DNA of 39,063 nt, taken from NCBI GenBank assembly GCA_028711675.1, contig JAQTRT010000002.1:1-39063 (forward strand), given 5' to 3'. Positions 1 through 7,632 of the stretch are shown piece by piece. The notes under the pieces were generated by a model. That model had not been told where the DNA came from, did no database searches, and saw only the letters and a list, made by a program, of their open reading frames with translations. Origin of the DNA: a bacterium (GTDB lineage: Bacteria > Spirochaetota > JAHITG01). The first letter of the stretch is position 1; each line of letters opens with the position of its first letter. A program made the translations under genes and the position numbers.

Positions 1-142
1 CATTACCCAGGCTTACAGCAAGCGGGGAAGGGCTGATGGTCAGGAACTGGAGCAGATGGCTGCTCTCCGGATGCACCGCGTATATTTTTAAGCTGCACAG
101 CATTAGTATCAATAAAGCAGGATATCCTTTTTTACGCACCAT
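1..142 (-). CDS. PorV/UPF0164-like outer-membrane protein, N-terminus only (cut by window edge)
   Basis: Reading leftward from an ATG at 142 gives 47 codons that run off the window. The first 22 or so residues form a signal peptide (MVRKK, then a hydrophobic run ending near IYAVHP). The mature start contains LLQFLTISPSPLAVSLGN, which resembles the N-terminal FLKVQPTARNAALENAG stretch of the PorV-like protein at 6620-7609. That family consists of outer-membrane beta-barrels; in Bacteroidota, PorV carries proteins bearing C-terminal sorting domains across the outer membrane. The start lies 12 nt after the stop of the BNR-repeat protein, so the two are very likely cotranscribed. Only the first 47 residues are visible, so the family call rests on a short similarity plus context. 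Confidence 0.6.
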   Translation of the reverse strand, partial: MVRKKGYPALLILMLCSLKIYAVHPESSHLLQFLTISPSPLAVSLGN

Positions 143-154
143 AATATTTCCGGC

Positions 155-1876
155 CTACCGGCTGACCAGCAGCTTGAGGTATTTCTTCTGGCCCTCCGGA
201 TTGGAGATGCAGCAGATATAGACCCCGGTCTTCAGGTCCTCTCCCTGCTCGTTCTTCACGTTCCACCTGTATTTTCCCGCTGACGCATTCCCTTTCAGGG
301 AAACGACCTTCCCTCCGCCCACAGAATATACGTCTTTCTTGAACTCAGGAGTAAGATTGAAGAAGACCACATAACCGCTGTTGTCCCCGGCCGGATGAAA
401 CGGATTGGGGGCTGCCACTACCTTTTCCAGGTCCTGGCGGATCCCGCCATCATAGGAGACCTTGATCCAGTCGACCAGAGGCGTGCTGTCACGGCCGGCT
501 GAACAAAGGGTTATCCGTATCCTGAGCCGGTCCTGTCCGCCGGAACTGCACCTTATGCTCTGAAGACCGGAGTCTGTGAGCTCCTGCCAGTCCGACCAGA
601 CATATCCCCCGTCCGGCGAGGAGGAGAACTGATACGAGACCTTTCCGTTGTTCAGCGTATCGGAATAACTGAAAGAGGTCCAGCGGTTGATTGCGTCCGG
701 GGCGATATTGAGAATAACATCATTGGATACGGCATATCCGCTTCTGAACACGTAACCGCTGTTACTCGCCGAAGTGTTCGTGCATCCGCCGGCCAGGATA
801 GAACCGTCCAGGGCCTGGAGAAGCGCGCTGCTGAGATTCCTGCTGAAATTGGCAGTGCCTATTTTAATGTCCGCTGTCTGCTCCCAGTTCGCGCCTTTAT
901 CAAAGCTCTTCCAGAGGTTGGTGCCGGAGACCTTATAAAAGATCCCGTCGTTTGCCTCGATGAGCCAGGCGCATGACCCGGACGACAGGACCTGCCATGT
1001 CCGCGCTTCATCCGGGGAACGGTATATCCCGCTGCTGCTGGCAGCGTACAGGGAACCGTCCCTGCTCCGGAACAGCCTGTTCATGTATATATTGGATGAA
1101 AATGAGAGGAGATACCAGTTCGTCCCCCGGTTCGTAGAAAGGTATATACCGCTGGGGATTGTTGTGACAGCCCCTCTTCTCGCGATGAAATGCCTGTTGT
1201 CCAGTTCCAGAAGCTCGTCGAATCCGGACGTGCTGTAACCGTTCGTGACCCCGATTTTGCAGATCAGGAACCAATTGGTCGCATGATCAGTACTTTTATA
1301 CAGATAATTGGTGGCCCACTGGTCCACTACGCTGTATTCCCTGTCCTCTGCGTAGAGCGCATGGTCCGAGTCCTCAAAGATCATCTGGACCAGCCCTGTC
1401 ACTGTCATCCTGTTCGTCCACCTGCTCCCGTTATCATAACTCTTATAAACTCCGTTATAGGAGAACGCGCCGTACAGTCTGCCGTCCGATCCTTCCAGCA
1501 TCTGATTGAAACTTGAATTCACATTATACCAGGTAACGCCGTTATTGGAACTTTTATAGGTTGTGTAAGGCGGTGAACCCATAAATCCGGCCGAATAGAA
1601 TAAATTGCTTTTTGAATCCTGGAACAGATACTGGGGAATCGTGTCATGGCCCAGCCTGCCTGTGTTTGTCCAGACACCTGTAGGCGAAAGCCTCAGTTGG
1701 CTGTTATAGACCTCGACCCTGGTCCTGTCATAGCTGACAGCGGAATCATCATTAAAATGGAACTGTATCTCATCAGCCCGGATGTTATAAGAACAGAATA
1801 TCACGGATAATATCAACAGGAACGGAAAATTTCTTTTTAAATTTAAAGTCATTTGTGCCATTATATTCAATTTCAT
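155..1876 (-). CDS. Secreted BNR/Asp-box repeat protein with C-terminal sorting domain
   Basis: This is a predicted exported beta-propeller protein of 573 residues. The start at 1876 is preferred over 1900 because a GGAG lies 11 nt upstream. A signal peptide (NLKRNFPFLLILSVIFCSYN) ends at about residue 34. At least six Asp-box-like repeats follow, for example YKSSNNGVTW, YKSYDNGSRW, YLSTNRGTNW and WKSFDKGANW, a pattern found in sialidase-like and Ycf48-like propellers. No sialidase catalytic set was recognised, so a binding role is as likely as an enzymatic one. A beta-rich module follows, then a terminal domain of about 85 residues starting at AAPNPFHP and ending TGVYICCIS...LLVSR, related to Por-secretion/FlgD-Ig sorting domains. 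It is transcribed from an ECF-type promoter at 1912-1940 and followed 12 nt later by a PorV-like gene, so it is probably cargo for that protein. Confidence 0.8.
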   Translation of the reverse strand: MKLNIMAQMTLNLKRNFPFLLILSVIFCSYNIRADEIQFHFNDDSAVSYDRTRVEVYNSQLRLSPTGVWTNTGRLGHDTIPQYLFQDSKSNLFYSAGFMGSPPYTTYKSSNNGVTWYNVNSSFNQMLEGSDGRLYGAFSYNGVYKSYDNGSRWTNRMTVTGLVQMIFEDSDHALYAEDREYSVVDQWATNYLYKSTDHATNWFLICKIGVTNGYSTSGFDELLELDNRHFIARRGAVTTIPSGIYLSTNRGTNWYLLSFSSNIYMNRLFRSRDGSLYAASSSGIYRSPDEARTWQVLSSGSCAWLIEANDGIFYKVSGTNLWKSFDKGANWEQTADIKIGTANFSRNLSSALLQALDGSILAGGCTNTSASNSGYVFRSGYAVSNDVILNIAPDAINRWTSFSYSDTLNNGKVSYQFSSSPDGGYVWSDWQELTDSGLQSIRCSSGGQDRLRIRITLCSAGRDSTPLVDWIKVSYDGGIRQDLEKVVAAPNPFHPAGDNSGYVVFFNLTPEFKKDVYSVGGGKVVSLKGNASAGKYRWNVKNEQGEDLKTGVYICCISNPEGQKKYLKLLVSR

Positions 1877-1911
1877 AATAGAATCAACTCCTTTTTGCAT
1901 TTCCCGCCTAT

Positions 1912-1940
1912 ATATACAACCAAAAAGAAAAAAAGTGAAA
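1912..1940 (-). promoter_or_regulatory. ECF-type promoter of the BNR/PorV cassette
   Basis: On the minus strand TTTCAC (1940-1935) is followed after 17 nt by GTATAT (1917-1912). The same arrangement occurs upstream of three other genes in this region, including the ECF sigma gene. The predicted transcript starts near 1905 and gives a leader of about 29 nt before the ATG at 1876. The -35 box is only 3 nt from the -35 box of the divergent promoter at 1944-1972. Confidence 0.65.
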
Positions 1941-1943
1941 AGA

Positions 1944-1972
1944 TTTCCCTTTTTTTTATGACCATTGTATAA
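1944..1972 (+). promoter_or_regulatory. ECF-type promoter of the metalloprotease/LamG gene
   Basis: TTTCCC (1944-1949), 17 nt, GTATAA (1967-1972). The spacing is identical and the sequence nearly identical to the promoter at 6584-6612, with which it also shares ATT just before GTATAA. The predicted start is near 1979, leaving about 28 nt before the ATG at 2007. Confidence 0.7.
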
Positions 1973-2006
1973 ATAACAGAGAACGAGAGTTTGATTTTAT
2001 ATCATT

Positions 2007-4124
2007 ATGGATAAAAAAAATATATTCAAGATGAACCTTATAAAATCTGCCGTTATATCCTGCGCTTTCCTGATGAATTTCCCTGCATTAAATCCGATGA
2101 ACCGGCAAACCTGCGAGTTGGCAGCAGCATCAGTGCCCCATGCATGGAAGGCATTGGCCCTGGTGTACCGGGACATCAATGCCGAATACATCAACAACAA
2201 AAAGCAGGTCCAGCAGCTCCAGGTATCCATGAATGACGCGGATTTCCAGTACACCCTTTCCACTCTGTCCAACTTTCCCCGGACCATCCTGAACTGGTCA
2301 GGCGGTAAGGTTGTCATGGACCTGAAGATCGTGATCGTGGACCACCCCATCCGGTCCCTGAACACGAACGGAGAGCCGAATGAATACCAGGCCCGCCAGG
2401 AGATCGATCTTTACAATCCCGGCAGGATCTATGATTCCGTTGAAATGATCTACTGCCTGAGAGCAGGCGTTGTCAGCGGCTGTTCTTCTGTCGGACTTTC
2501 CGGAACAGCCAATAATGCCGGATTCTCCATTGTCCATATACCCGTCAGCTATAAGGACTGGGGATTATATTATCCCGAAGAAATACTGGTCCATGAATGG
2601 CTGCATAACGTGGAAGGATACTATCAGGGACTGGGATATACGGTGCCCGGACTGCATGATGCTACTGTGTACGGTTATACGTACGACCCCAGTACCAACA
2701 ACACCTGGCAGCACTGGTACAAAGATTACATGCAGAACAAGGTCTGGGACGGTTTCCAGTATATCGGTGTGCCGCCCCAGGCATGGAGCAATTATATTCC
2801 CACAGGCCTGGTGACCATGTCCGTTCCCGGAATACCGGTACCATCGGAACCCAATAATAATTCCACGGGTGTATCCCTGAATACCCTGTTCCGATGGAAC
2901 ACGGTAAATCAGGCTTCCTGGTACGGCCTGCAGGTATCCTCAGACGCGTCATTCACAACAAAGGTCATTGACCGCTGGATCAAGACAAATTCTTATGCCT
3001 GTGCCGGCTTATCGGGCTCGACCATGTATTACTACAGGCTGCGGGCCATCAATCCGGCAGGAACGAACAGCTGGTCCGCAGTTTATTCCTTTACCACGGA
3101 AGCCGGGACTGAGGTCCTCAACAAGGGAAAGGCCCTGCGGTTCGACGGAAAGAACGACCACGTCCGGATCAAAAGCCTTATCCAGGATGATTTTACCGTT
3201 GAAGCCTGGATCAAGACAAAAGCTTCGCGGTCAGGCAGCCAGGTCTGGGAAGGCCTGGGACTTATCTACGCGGATTACCCGGGCGTAGCCGATGATTTCG
3301 GGACAGGCGTCGTAAGCGGAAAATTCGCTTTTTTCACTGGTAACCCGGATACCATGATACAGTCCGTATCATCCGTCACATCCGGCCAATGGACACATGT
3401 GGCCGCAACAAGGGTTAAAGCAACGGGAGTAATGAAAGTATTCGTGAACGGCGTGGAGGAGAGCCGTGCATCCAACATGAACAAGAACTCGCTCACTGCA
3501 CCGGTCTATATCGATATCGGGGGCAACCTCCTGGACCTGCGCACTTTCGACGGGCTCATGGATGAGGTCCGCATCTGGAACACCGCCCGGACCAAAGACG
3601 AGATCATGAGCAACATGAGCAACCAGCTGACAGGAACAGAAACAGGCCTTGTGGGATATTACTGTTTCAATGAAGGAAGCGGTACATCGGCACTGGACAA
3701 GAGCAGCAGCGGGAACCACGGTTATATCAGGTACGGTCCTGTATGGCAGGCGTCCACAGCACCCCTGGTCATCCCGGCGGAACCCGAAATTGTGCCTGAT
3801 CCTGAGCCGGAAAAAGAGGGACCGGACAATACGAATGCGGCATATACGCACCTGGTGATCGGGCCCAATCCTTATAAGCCCAATGACAGGATATTGTCAA
3901 CAGGTACACCGGATACAGGCGTCATCTTTGCCGGAATAACCAGGGACACCAGGATAGAGATATATACAATCGCAGGCCGGCTCATTGCCAGGCTGGAAGA
4001 GAAGGATGATGACAGTAAACTGACATGGCATGTACCGGACACAATAGCCAGCGGTATTTATTTATGCCGCATCATGGACCGGAAAGGAGAAAAAGCAATA
4101 AGGAAGATAGGGATAATAAAATAA
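2007..4124 (+). CDS. Secreted metalloprotease-like protein with FN3, LamG and C-terminal sorting domain
   Basis: A 705-residue predicted exported protein. The N-terminus is basic and hydrophobic (KMNLIKSAVISCAFLMN), consistent with a signal peptide; ATG 2031 is an alternative start. Residues 196-200 read HEWLH, an HExxH zinc-binding motif, followed by NVEGYYQGLG and LHD, where a third ligand could lie. No complete peptidase family was recognised. A fibronectin-III-like module (about 280-370, ending YYYRLRAINPAGTNSWS) precedes a LamG/concanavalin module (about 375-590, with FTVEAWIKT and DGLMDEVRIWNTARTKDEI). The last 90 residues start GPNPYKPND and end SGIYLCRI...IGIIK, matching the sorting domains of the proteins at 155-1876 and 7633-9651. 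It runs from its own ECF-type promoter and ends 5 nt from the convergent anti-sigma gene. Confidence 0.8.
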   Translation: MDKKNIFKMNLIKSAVISCAFLMNFPALNPMNRQTCELAAASVPHAWKALALVYRDINAEYINNKKQVQQLQVSMNDADFQYTLSTLSNFPRTILNWSGGKVVMDLKIVIVDHPIRSLNTNGEPNEYQARQEIDLYNPGRIYDSVEMIYCLRAGVVSGCSSVGLSGTANNAGFSIVHIPVSYKDWGLYYPEEILVHEWLHNVEGYYQGLGYTVPGLHDATVYGYTYDPSTNNTWQHWYKDYMQNKVWDGFQYIGVPPQAWSNYIPTGLVTMSVPGIPVPSEPNNNSTGVSLNTLFRWNTVNQASWYGLQVSSDASFTTKVIDRWIKTNSYACAGLSGSTMYYYRLRAINPAGTNSWSAVYSFTTEAGTEVLNKGKALRFDGKNDHVRIKSLIQDDFTVEAWIKTKASRSGSQVWEGLGLIYADYPGVADDFGTGVVSGKFAFFTGNPDTMIQSVSSVTSGQWTHVAATRVKATGVMKVFVNGVEESRASNMNKNSLTAPVYIDIGGNLLDLRTFDGLMDEVRIWNTARTKDEIMSNMSNQLTGTETGLVGYYCFNEGSGTSALDKSSSGNHGYIRYGPVWQASTAPLVIPAEPEIVPDPEPEKEGPDNTNAAYTHLVIGPNPYKPNDRILSTGTPDTGVIFAGITRDTRIEIYTIAGRLIARLEEKDDDSKLTWHVPDTIASGIYLCRIMDRKGEKAIRKIGIIK

Positions 4125-4129
4125 AAGCA

Positions 4130-5785
4130 TCAGTAGCATTTTTTTATGGTCTTATCACAGGTATAGATAAAATAGGATCCGCGCGTTCCGTCATGAAACA
4201 GCTTTAAGGCTTTCTGGACCGTCTCATTAAGTTTCCGGGTCTGCAGGTCCATTGTGCACACATTCCCGTCATAGCCGATCAGGAATAATCTTCCTTCATG
4301 GGCAAAAACATCTTTGATCTCTTTGCCTGTATCGTATTCTTTCAGAACCTTTCCTGTCCTGTGGTCTATGCGTGTGATCCTCCCGTCCCTGTTGGCCCGG
4401 TACAGGTCATCTTCGTCATTAAAAACGAAATGTGCCGGGGAACCTGTTTCTATCCATAATAAAGTCCCCTTGTCCCGGTCGAAGGCCATAAGAAGACCTC
4501 CTGCGGTCTTAATGACAATGGCTGTACGGAACAGGATGGGTTTGGATCCCGTTACTTTATCCCTGATGGGGATCTTCCCGGTTATCTTATTCTTATCCAG
4601 GTCATAAACATAAAAATGCCGGTCGATGGAACTGATGAACAGTTTATTATCCGCGCAGAGCAGAGGCGCCCATACCGGGATGGACAGATCTGTTCTTTTT
4701 AATATATTACGGCTCTTATCTATTCTATACAATACGCCTTCCGTATTCATCAGGATGATCTCATCCCTGAAGGGGATTGGCGCGGAATACAGCAGTGTGC
4801 CTGTGTTCCTGATCATATCCCATTTCCCGTTCTCCAGCGAATAAACATACAGGTTCTTATCGTATCCGCTGATATAGATATCGTTGTTTATGATGACAGG
4901 TATTGATTTGCTCCGGACCGGCAGTAAAAGATGCAGGAAGAGATCGCCTGTTCTGTTGTCAAAGAGATACAGGTCCTTCTTGAAATTATGGATGATGAAA
5001 TACCGTGTATCGAATGAATACAGATACTCATCCTGGTCCAGCCCGATCTTTTCGAGTTTCTGTGAACCGTTCTCCTCCAGGACCTCCGGTGTGATACGGT
5101 TGCTCCGGATGCTGACAGTGCCCTTTTTATCCGTGGAAAGCAAGGATCGGCCGGCTGATTCAATGTCCAGATGCCCTTCCCTGAGGATGATCTTGATGTC
5201 ATTCGTATTATTATAAATAACCTCCATCCGGGAGCCTTTCAGATATAGATCGTACCGGTCAACGTTCAATTGGACAAGATGGTCTTTCCTGGATTTCATA
5301 TCTATGGTCAGGCCGCCGTTCAGGAGCCGGACACGGATAAAAGAGTACAGTCTTATTTTTTCGATCAAAACGCCTGATCCCGGATTTATCCGGACCAGGA
5401 CAGAATCATCCCGATGGCGCCTGCTGATGGTTAAAGGACTGTCAGCCCGGGTCATCACACGGCTGCCTTCCCTGATCTTGATATCCTTAAAGACCGGTAT
5501 GGAAACATCCTTGACACGGACAAGGGCGCAGCCACGGAGGTCCTGGACATGGAGATAATTGTCCCGTTGCCGGAGAGCCGTGAAGAAGATCAGGAAAAGG
5601 AGAAGAGAAAAACCGAGTCCCAGGGATAAACTCACTGGCCTTGACCGCCGAAAGTCCCGGAAGGGCTGCTCTTCCTTTTCCAATGCTTTGTCGAACCTTT
5701 CCCACCTTCCTTCCGGCACCGGTTCATTCTTCACCAGTTCATCAGAATAAATCTTTAACACTTTAAATATTTGATCTAATTTCAT
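4130..5785 (-). CDS. Anti-sigma factor: FecR-like domain fused to a PQQ-type beta-propeller
   Basis: A 551-residue single-pass membrane protein encoded 14 nt downstream of the ECF sigma gene, so the two are almost certainly cotranscribed. Residues 1-48 are hydrophilic and probably cytoplasmic, where an anti-sigma region would sit; no zinc-binding HxxxCxxC was seen. One membrane segment follows (LSLGLGFSLLLFLIFFTAL, about 52-70). Residues 80-225 resemble FecR (IREGSRVMTRADSPLTI, VLVRINPGSGVLIEKI, FIRVRLLNGGLTID). Residues 230-551 contain about seven short repeats such as NLYVYSLENGKW, HFYVYDLDKNKI and RITRIDHRTGKV, typical of PQQ/WD-like propellers. The inference is a membrane-spanning regulator whose periplasmic propeller senses a ligand or an envelope state and controls the sigma factor. 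Anti-sigma function is assigned from position and FecR similarity only. Confidence 0.75.
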   Translation of the reverse strand: MKLDQIFKVLKIYSDELVKNEPVPEGRWERFDKALEKEEQPFRDFRRSRPVSLSLGLGFSLLLFLIFFTALRQRDNYLHVQDLRGCALVRVKDVSIPVFKDIKIREGSRVMTRADSPLTISRRHRDDSVLVRINPGSGVLIEKIRLYSFIRVRLLNGGLTIDMKSRKDHLVQLNVDRYDLYLKGSRMEVIYNNTNDIKIILREGHLDIESAGRSLLSTDKKGTVSIRSNRITPEVLEENGSQKLEKIGLDQDEYLYSFDTRYFIIHNFKKDLYLFDNRTGDLFLHLLLPVRSKSIPVIINNDIYISGYDKNLYVYSLENGKWDMIRNTGTLLYSAPIPFRDEIILMNTEGVLYRIDKSRNILKRTDLSIPVWAPLLCADNKLFISSIDRHFYVYDLDKNKITGKIPIRDKVTGSKPILFRTAIVIKTAGGLLMAFDRDKGTLLWIETGSPAHFVFNDEDDLYRANRDGRITRIDHRTGKVLKEYDTGKEIKDVFAHEGRLFLIGYDGNVCTMDLQTRKLNETVQKALKLFHDGTRGSYFIYTCDKTIKKCY

Positions 5786-5799
5786 AATGATACCATTCT

Positions 5800-6492
5800 T
5801 TAATATAAATTCTCATAGCCTGCTTTTTTCAGCTCTTTTTTAATGATGTCCATGGCCTTTTCTATCTTATATTTCACGTTCCTCTCGCTCTCATGGAGCA
5901 TCCCGGCTATTTCATGGAATTTCAGGCTCTCGAAGATCTTCATATTGATCACGATCCTGTATTTCGGCTTCAGGGAATGGATGATCTCCATGGTCTTCTG
6001 TAAAAGGTCCTTTTGCATAAGTTCATCCGTCATGTTATACGTGCTTTTGATATTATCGAGGAGAGAGGTATCCAGGTATATCGTGCTTTTTGTGTAACGG
6101 CTGTTCGATTTATAGAAATTCCTGGTCTCGTGGACGGCAATGGAGTAAAGCCATGTTTTAAAGCTGGCGCCCCTCAGCGGATCGTACTGTCTCAGGTTCT
6201 TAAAAGCTTTCAGCAGGGTTTCCTGGAAAACATCCTCGGCAAAATCAGAGTTGAACAGGATCATTTTCCTGATAAAGAAAAACAAGGGTTTTTCGTATTT
6301 TTGGACCAGCAGCTTAAAACTCTCTCTATCTCCGCTGACAATGTTCCTGATTAATGCGTTTTCATCCATAACCATATATTGAATATCGTAAAAACAGTAA
6401 TATAAATTATATATTTTGATTATATTGTCAAGTACTGATAGGGCACGCATGTAATTATCAGAATAAAAAGGTCTTTTTCCGCATGTTTTCAT
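5800..6492 (-). CDS. ECF-family RNA polymerase sigma factor
   Basis: A sigma-70 family protein of the extracytoplasmic-function type. Region 2 is seen in ESFKLLVQKYEKPLFFFIR and DFAEDVFQETLLKAFKN. Region 4 is seen in LKPKYRIVINMKIFES and FHEIAGMLHESERNVKYKI. The start is uncertain. ATG 6492 has AAAGGG and GGAGAG upstream and fits the autoregulatory promoter at 6518-6546. Homology suggests the protein proper begins at MDENALIRN (ATG 6369, or 6375). A TTGACA at 6431-6426 inside the N-terminal extension could drive basal synthesis of the short form, but its -10 is poor. It is followed by its putative anti-sigma gene and flanked by secretion cassettes with matching promoters, so its targets can be proposed directly from the sequence. 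Confidence 0.9.
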   Translation of the reverse strand: MKTCGKRPFYSDNYMRALSVLDNIIKIYNLYYCFYDIQYMVMDENALIRNIVSGDRESFKLLVQKYEKPLFFFIRKMILFNSDFAEDVFQETLLKAFKNLRQYDPLRGASFKTWLYSIAVHETRNFYKSNSRYTKSTIYLDTSLLDNIKSTYNMTDELMQKDLLQKTMEIIHSLKPKYRIVINMKIFESLKFHEIAGMLHESERNVKYKIEKAMDIIKKELKKAGYENLY

Positions 6493-6517
6493 AAACTACC
6501 CTTTCTCTCCAGACATA

Positions 6518-6546
6518 TTATACTGATGAAAGTATAAAAAGTGAAA
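6518..6546 (-). promoter_or_regulatory. Autoregulatory ECF-type promoter of the sigma/anti-sigma operon
   Basis: TTTCAC (6546-6541), 17 nt, GTATAA (6523-6518) on the minus strand. The arrangement matches the promoters at 1912-1940, 1944-1972 and 6584-6612. The predicted start is near 6511, about 19 nt before ATG 6492. ECF factors commonly transcribe their own operon, which supports this reading. Confidence 0.65.
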
Positions 6547-6583
6547 AACTTTTTATGAACCAGCAGAATTAATGCACGTCCCT

Positions 6584-6612
6584 TTTCCCTTTTTCCCGAC
6601 ATGATTGTATAA
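6584..6612 (+). promoter_or_regulatory. ECF-type promoter of the PorV/pectate-lyase cassette
   Basis: TTTCCC (6584-6589), 17 nt, GTATAA (6607-6612). The -10 box overlaps the TTG at 6605 and so rules out that codon as a start. The predicted transcription start (about 6619-6620) coincides with ATG 6620, so this mRNA is either leaderless or is translated from ATG 6677. Confidence 0.7.
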
Positions 6613-6619
6613 TAAGATT

Positions 6620-7609
6620 ATGAAGAAAAAAAATCCTTTTTCATTTTTTTTAAATTATACAGCTTTCATTAAGATAATGACGATAAAAACACTGTATATC
6701 CTTTTTTTCCTCTTACTGCCGATTTCCCTGTTATCCGGTAATGACCGGTACGATCTCTCTTCATTCCAATTCCTGAAGGTCCAGCCTACGGCCAGGAACG
6801 CAGCCCTGGAAAACGCAGGGACCTCCCTTTACGGATCCATTGAAAATCTTTCTTCCAATCCTGCCGGTATCTTTTTCCCGGGCCAAATGGAATTCTCCAT
6901 GCATTACATGAACTGGCTTCACGAGATCCATTATACTTCACTGGCATACGGCATCCGTCTGGACGATTCGAGTATCCTGGGATTCGGGGTCCTGGGTCTC
7001 TTTTACGGGGATATCCCTGTTGTGAACTTTAACAGCAGCGGAGAATTATCGGAAACAGGGAATACGAGCGCTTATGACTTTGCTTTCTCCGCCTGCTATC
7101 ACCGCCGGTTGACCGGGATGATCTCATCAGGGGTCTCCCTTAAAGTACTTTACGAACAGATAGAAAAAGAAAGAGCAACAGGTCTGGCACTGGATACCGG
7201 GGTCCTTATCCATTTAATGGATAATAAACTGAACCTGGGGCTGGCGGTACTGAACATCGGCCCTGAAATAAAATTCAGCGGGAAAAAGGATGATCTGCCC
7301 CTGTCCGTCAATACCGGGATAAGCGTCAAGCTGATACAGCAAAAGGAACATTCAGGCCTTATTGCCCTGGATATGATCTACCCTAATGACGAAAAAATGA
7401 AAACACGGCTGGGAATTGAATACGGCCTGATGGACCTGTTTTTCGGAAGAGCGGGTTATCAGACCGGTGACGACCTGAGCACATGGAGCATAGGCTGCGG
7501 ATTAAAGCTGAAAATCGGATCAAAAGTCATCAGAGCCGATTATACCTACTTGCCGCGCAGCGAGCTGAACAACACGCATATCATAGGGCTGGTCATCGGC
7601 CTGAACTAA
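6620..7609 (+). CDS. PorV/UPF0164-family outer-membrane beta-barrel protein
   Basis: About 329 residues. The N-terminus carries a hydrophobic signal (TLYILFFLLLPISLLSGND). ATG 6677 would give a conventional signal peptide of about 20 residues and is a good alternative start. The mature start FQFLKVQPTARNAALENAG and the following SSNPAGIFF are characteristic of the PorV/PorQ/UPF0164 group. The rest alternates short amphipathic strands and turns, as in an outer-membrane barrel. In Bacteroidota, PorV binds C-terminal sorting domains during type IX secretion. This gene is followed 23 nt later by a secreted protein with such a domain, so a shuttle role for that cargo is the simplest inference. A related N-terminus lies at 1-142. 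Confidence 0.8.
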   Translation: MKKKNPFSFFLNYTAFIKIMTIKTLYILFFLLLPISLLSGNDRYDLSSFQFLKVQPTARNAALENAGTSLYGSIENLSSNPAGIFFPGQMEFSMHYMNWLHEIHYTSLAYGIRLDDSSILGFGVLGLFYGDIPVVNFNSSGELSETGNTSAYDFAFSACYHRRLTGMISSGVSLKVLYEQIEKERATGLALDTGVLIHLMDNKLNLGLAVLNIGPEIKFSGKKDDLPLSVNTGISVKLIQQKEHSGLIALDMIYPNDEKMKTRLGIEYGLMDLFFGRAGYQTGDDLSTWSIGCGLKLKIGSKVIRADYTYLPRSELNNTHIIGLVIGLN

Positions 7610-7632
7610 AACATTTTAAAAGAGGCGCGTAC

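Noticed and set aside
6605..6619. TTG 6605 as the start of the PorV-like gene
   Set aside because: The codon overlaps the GTATAA -10 box of the promoter, so it would not be in the transcript.
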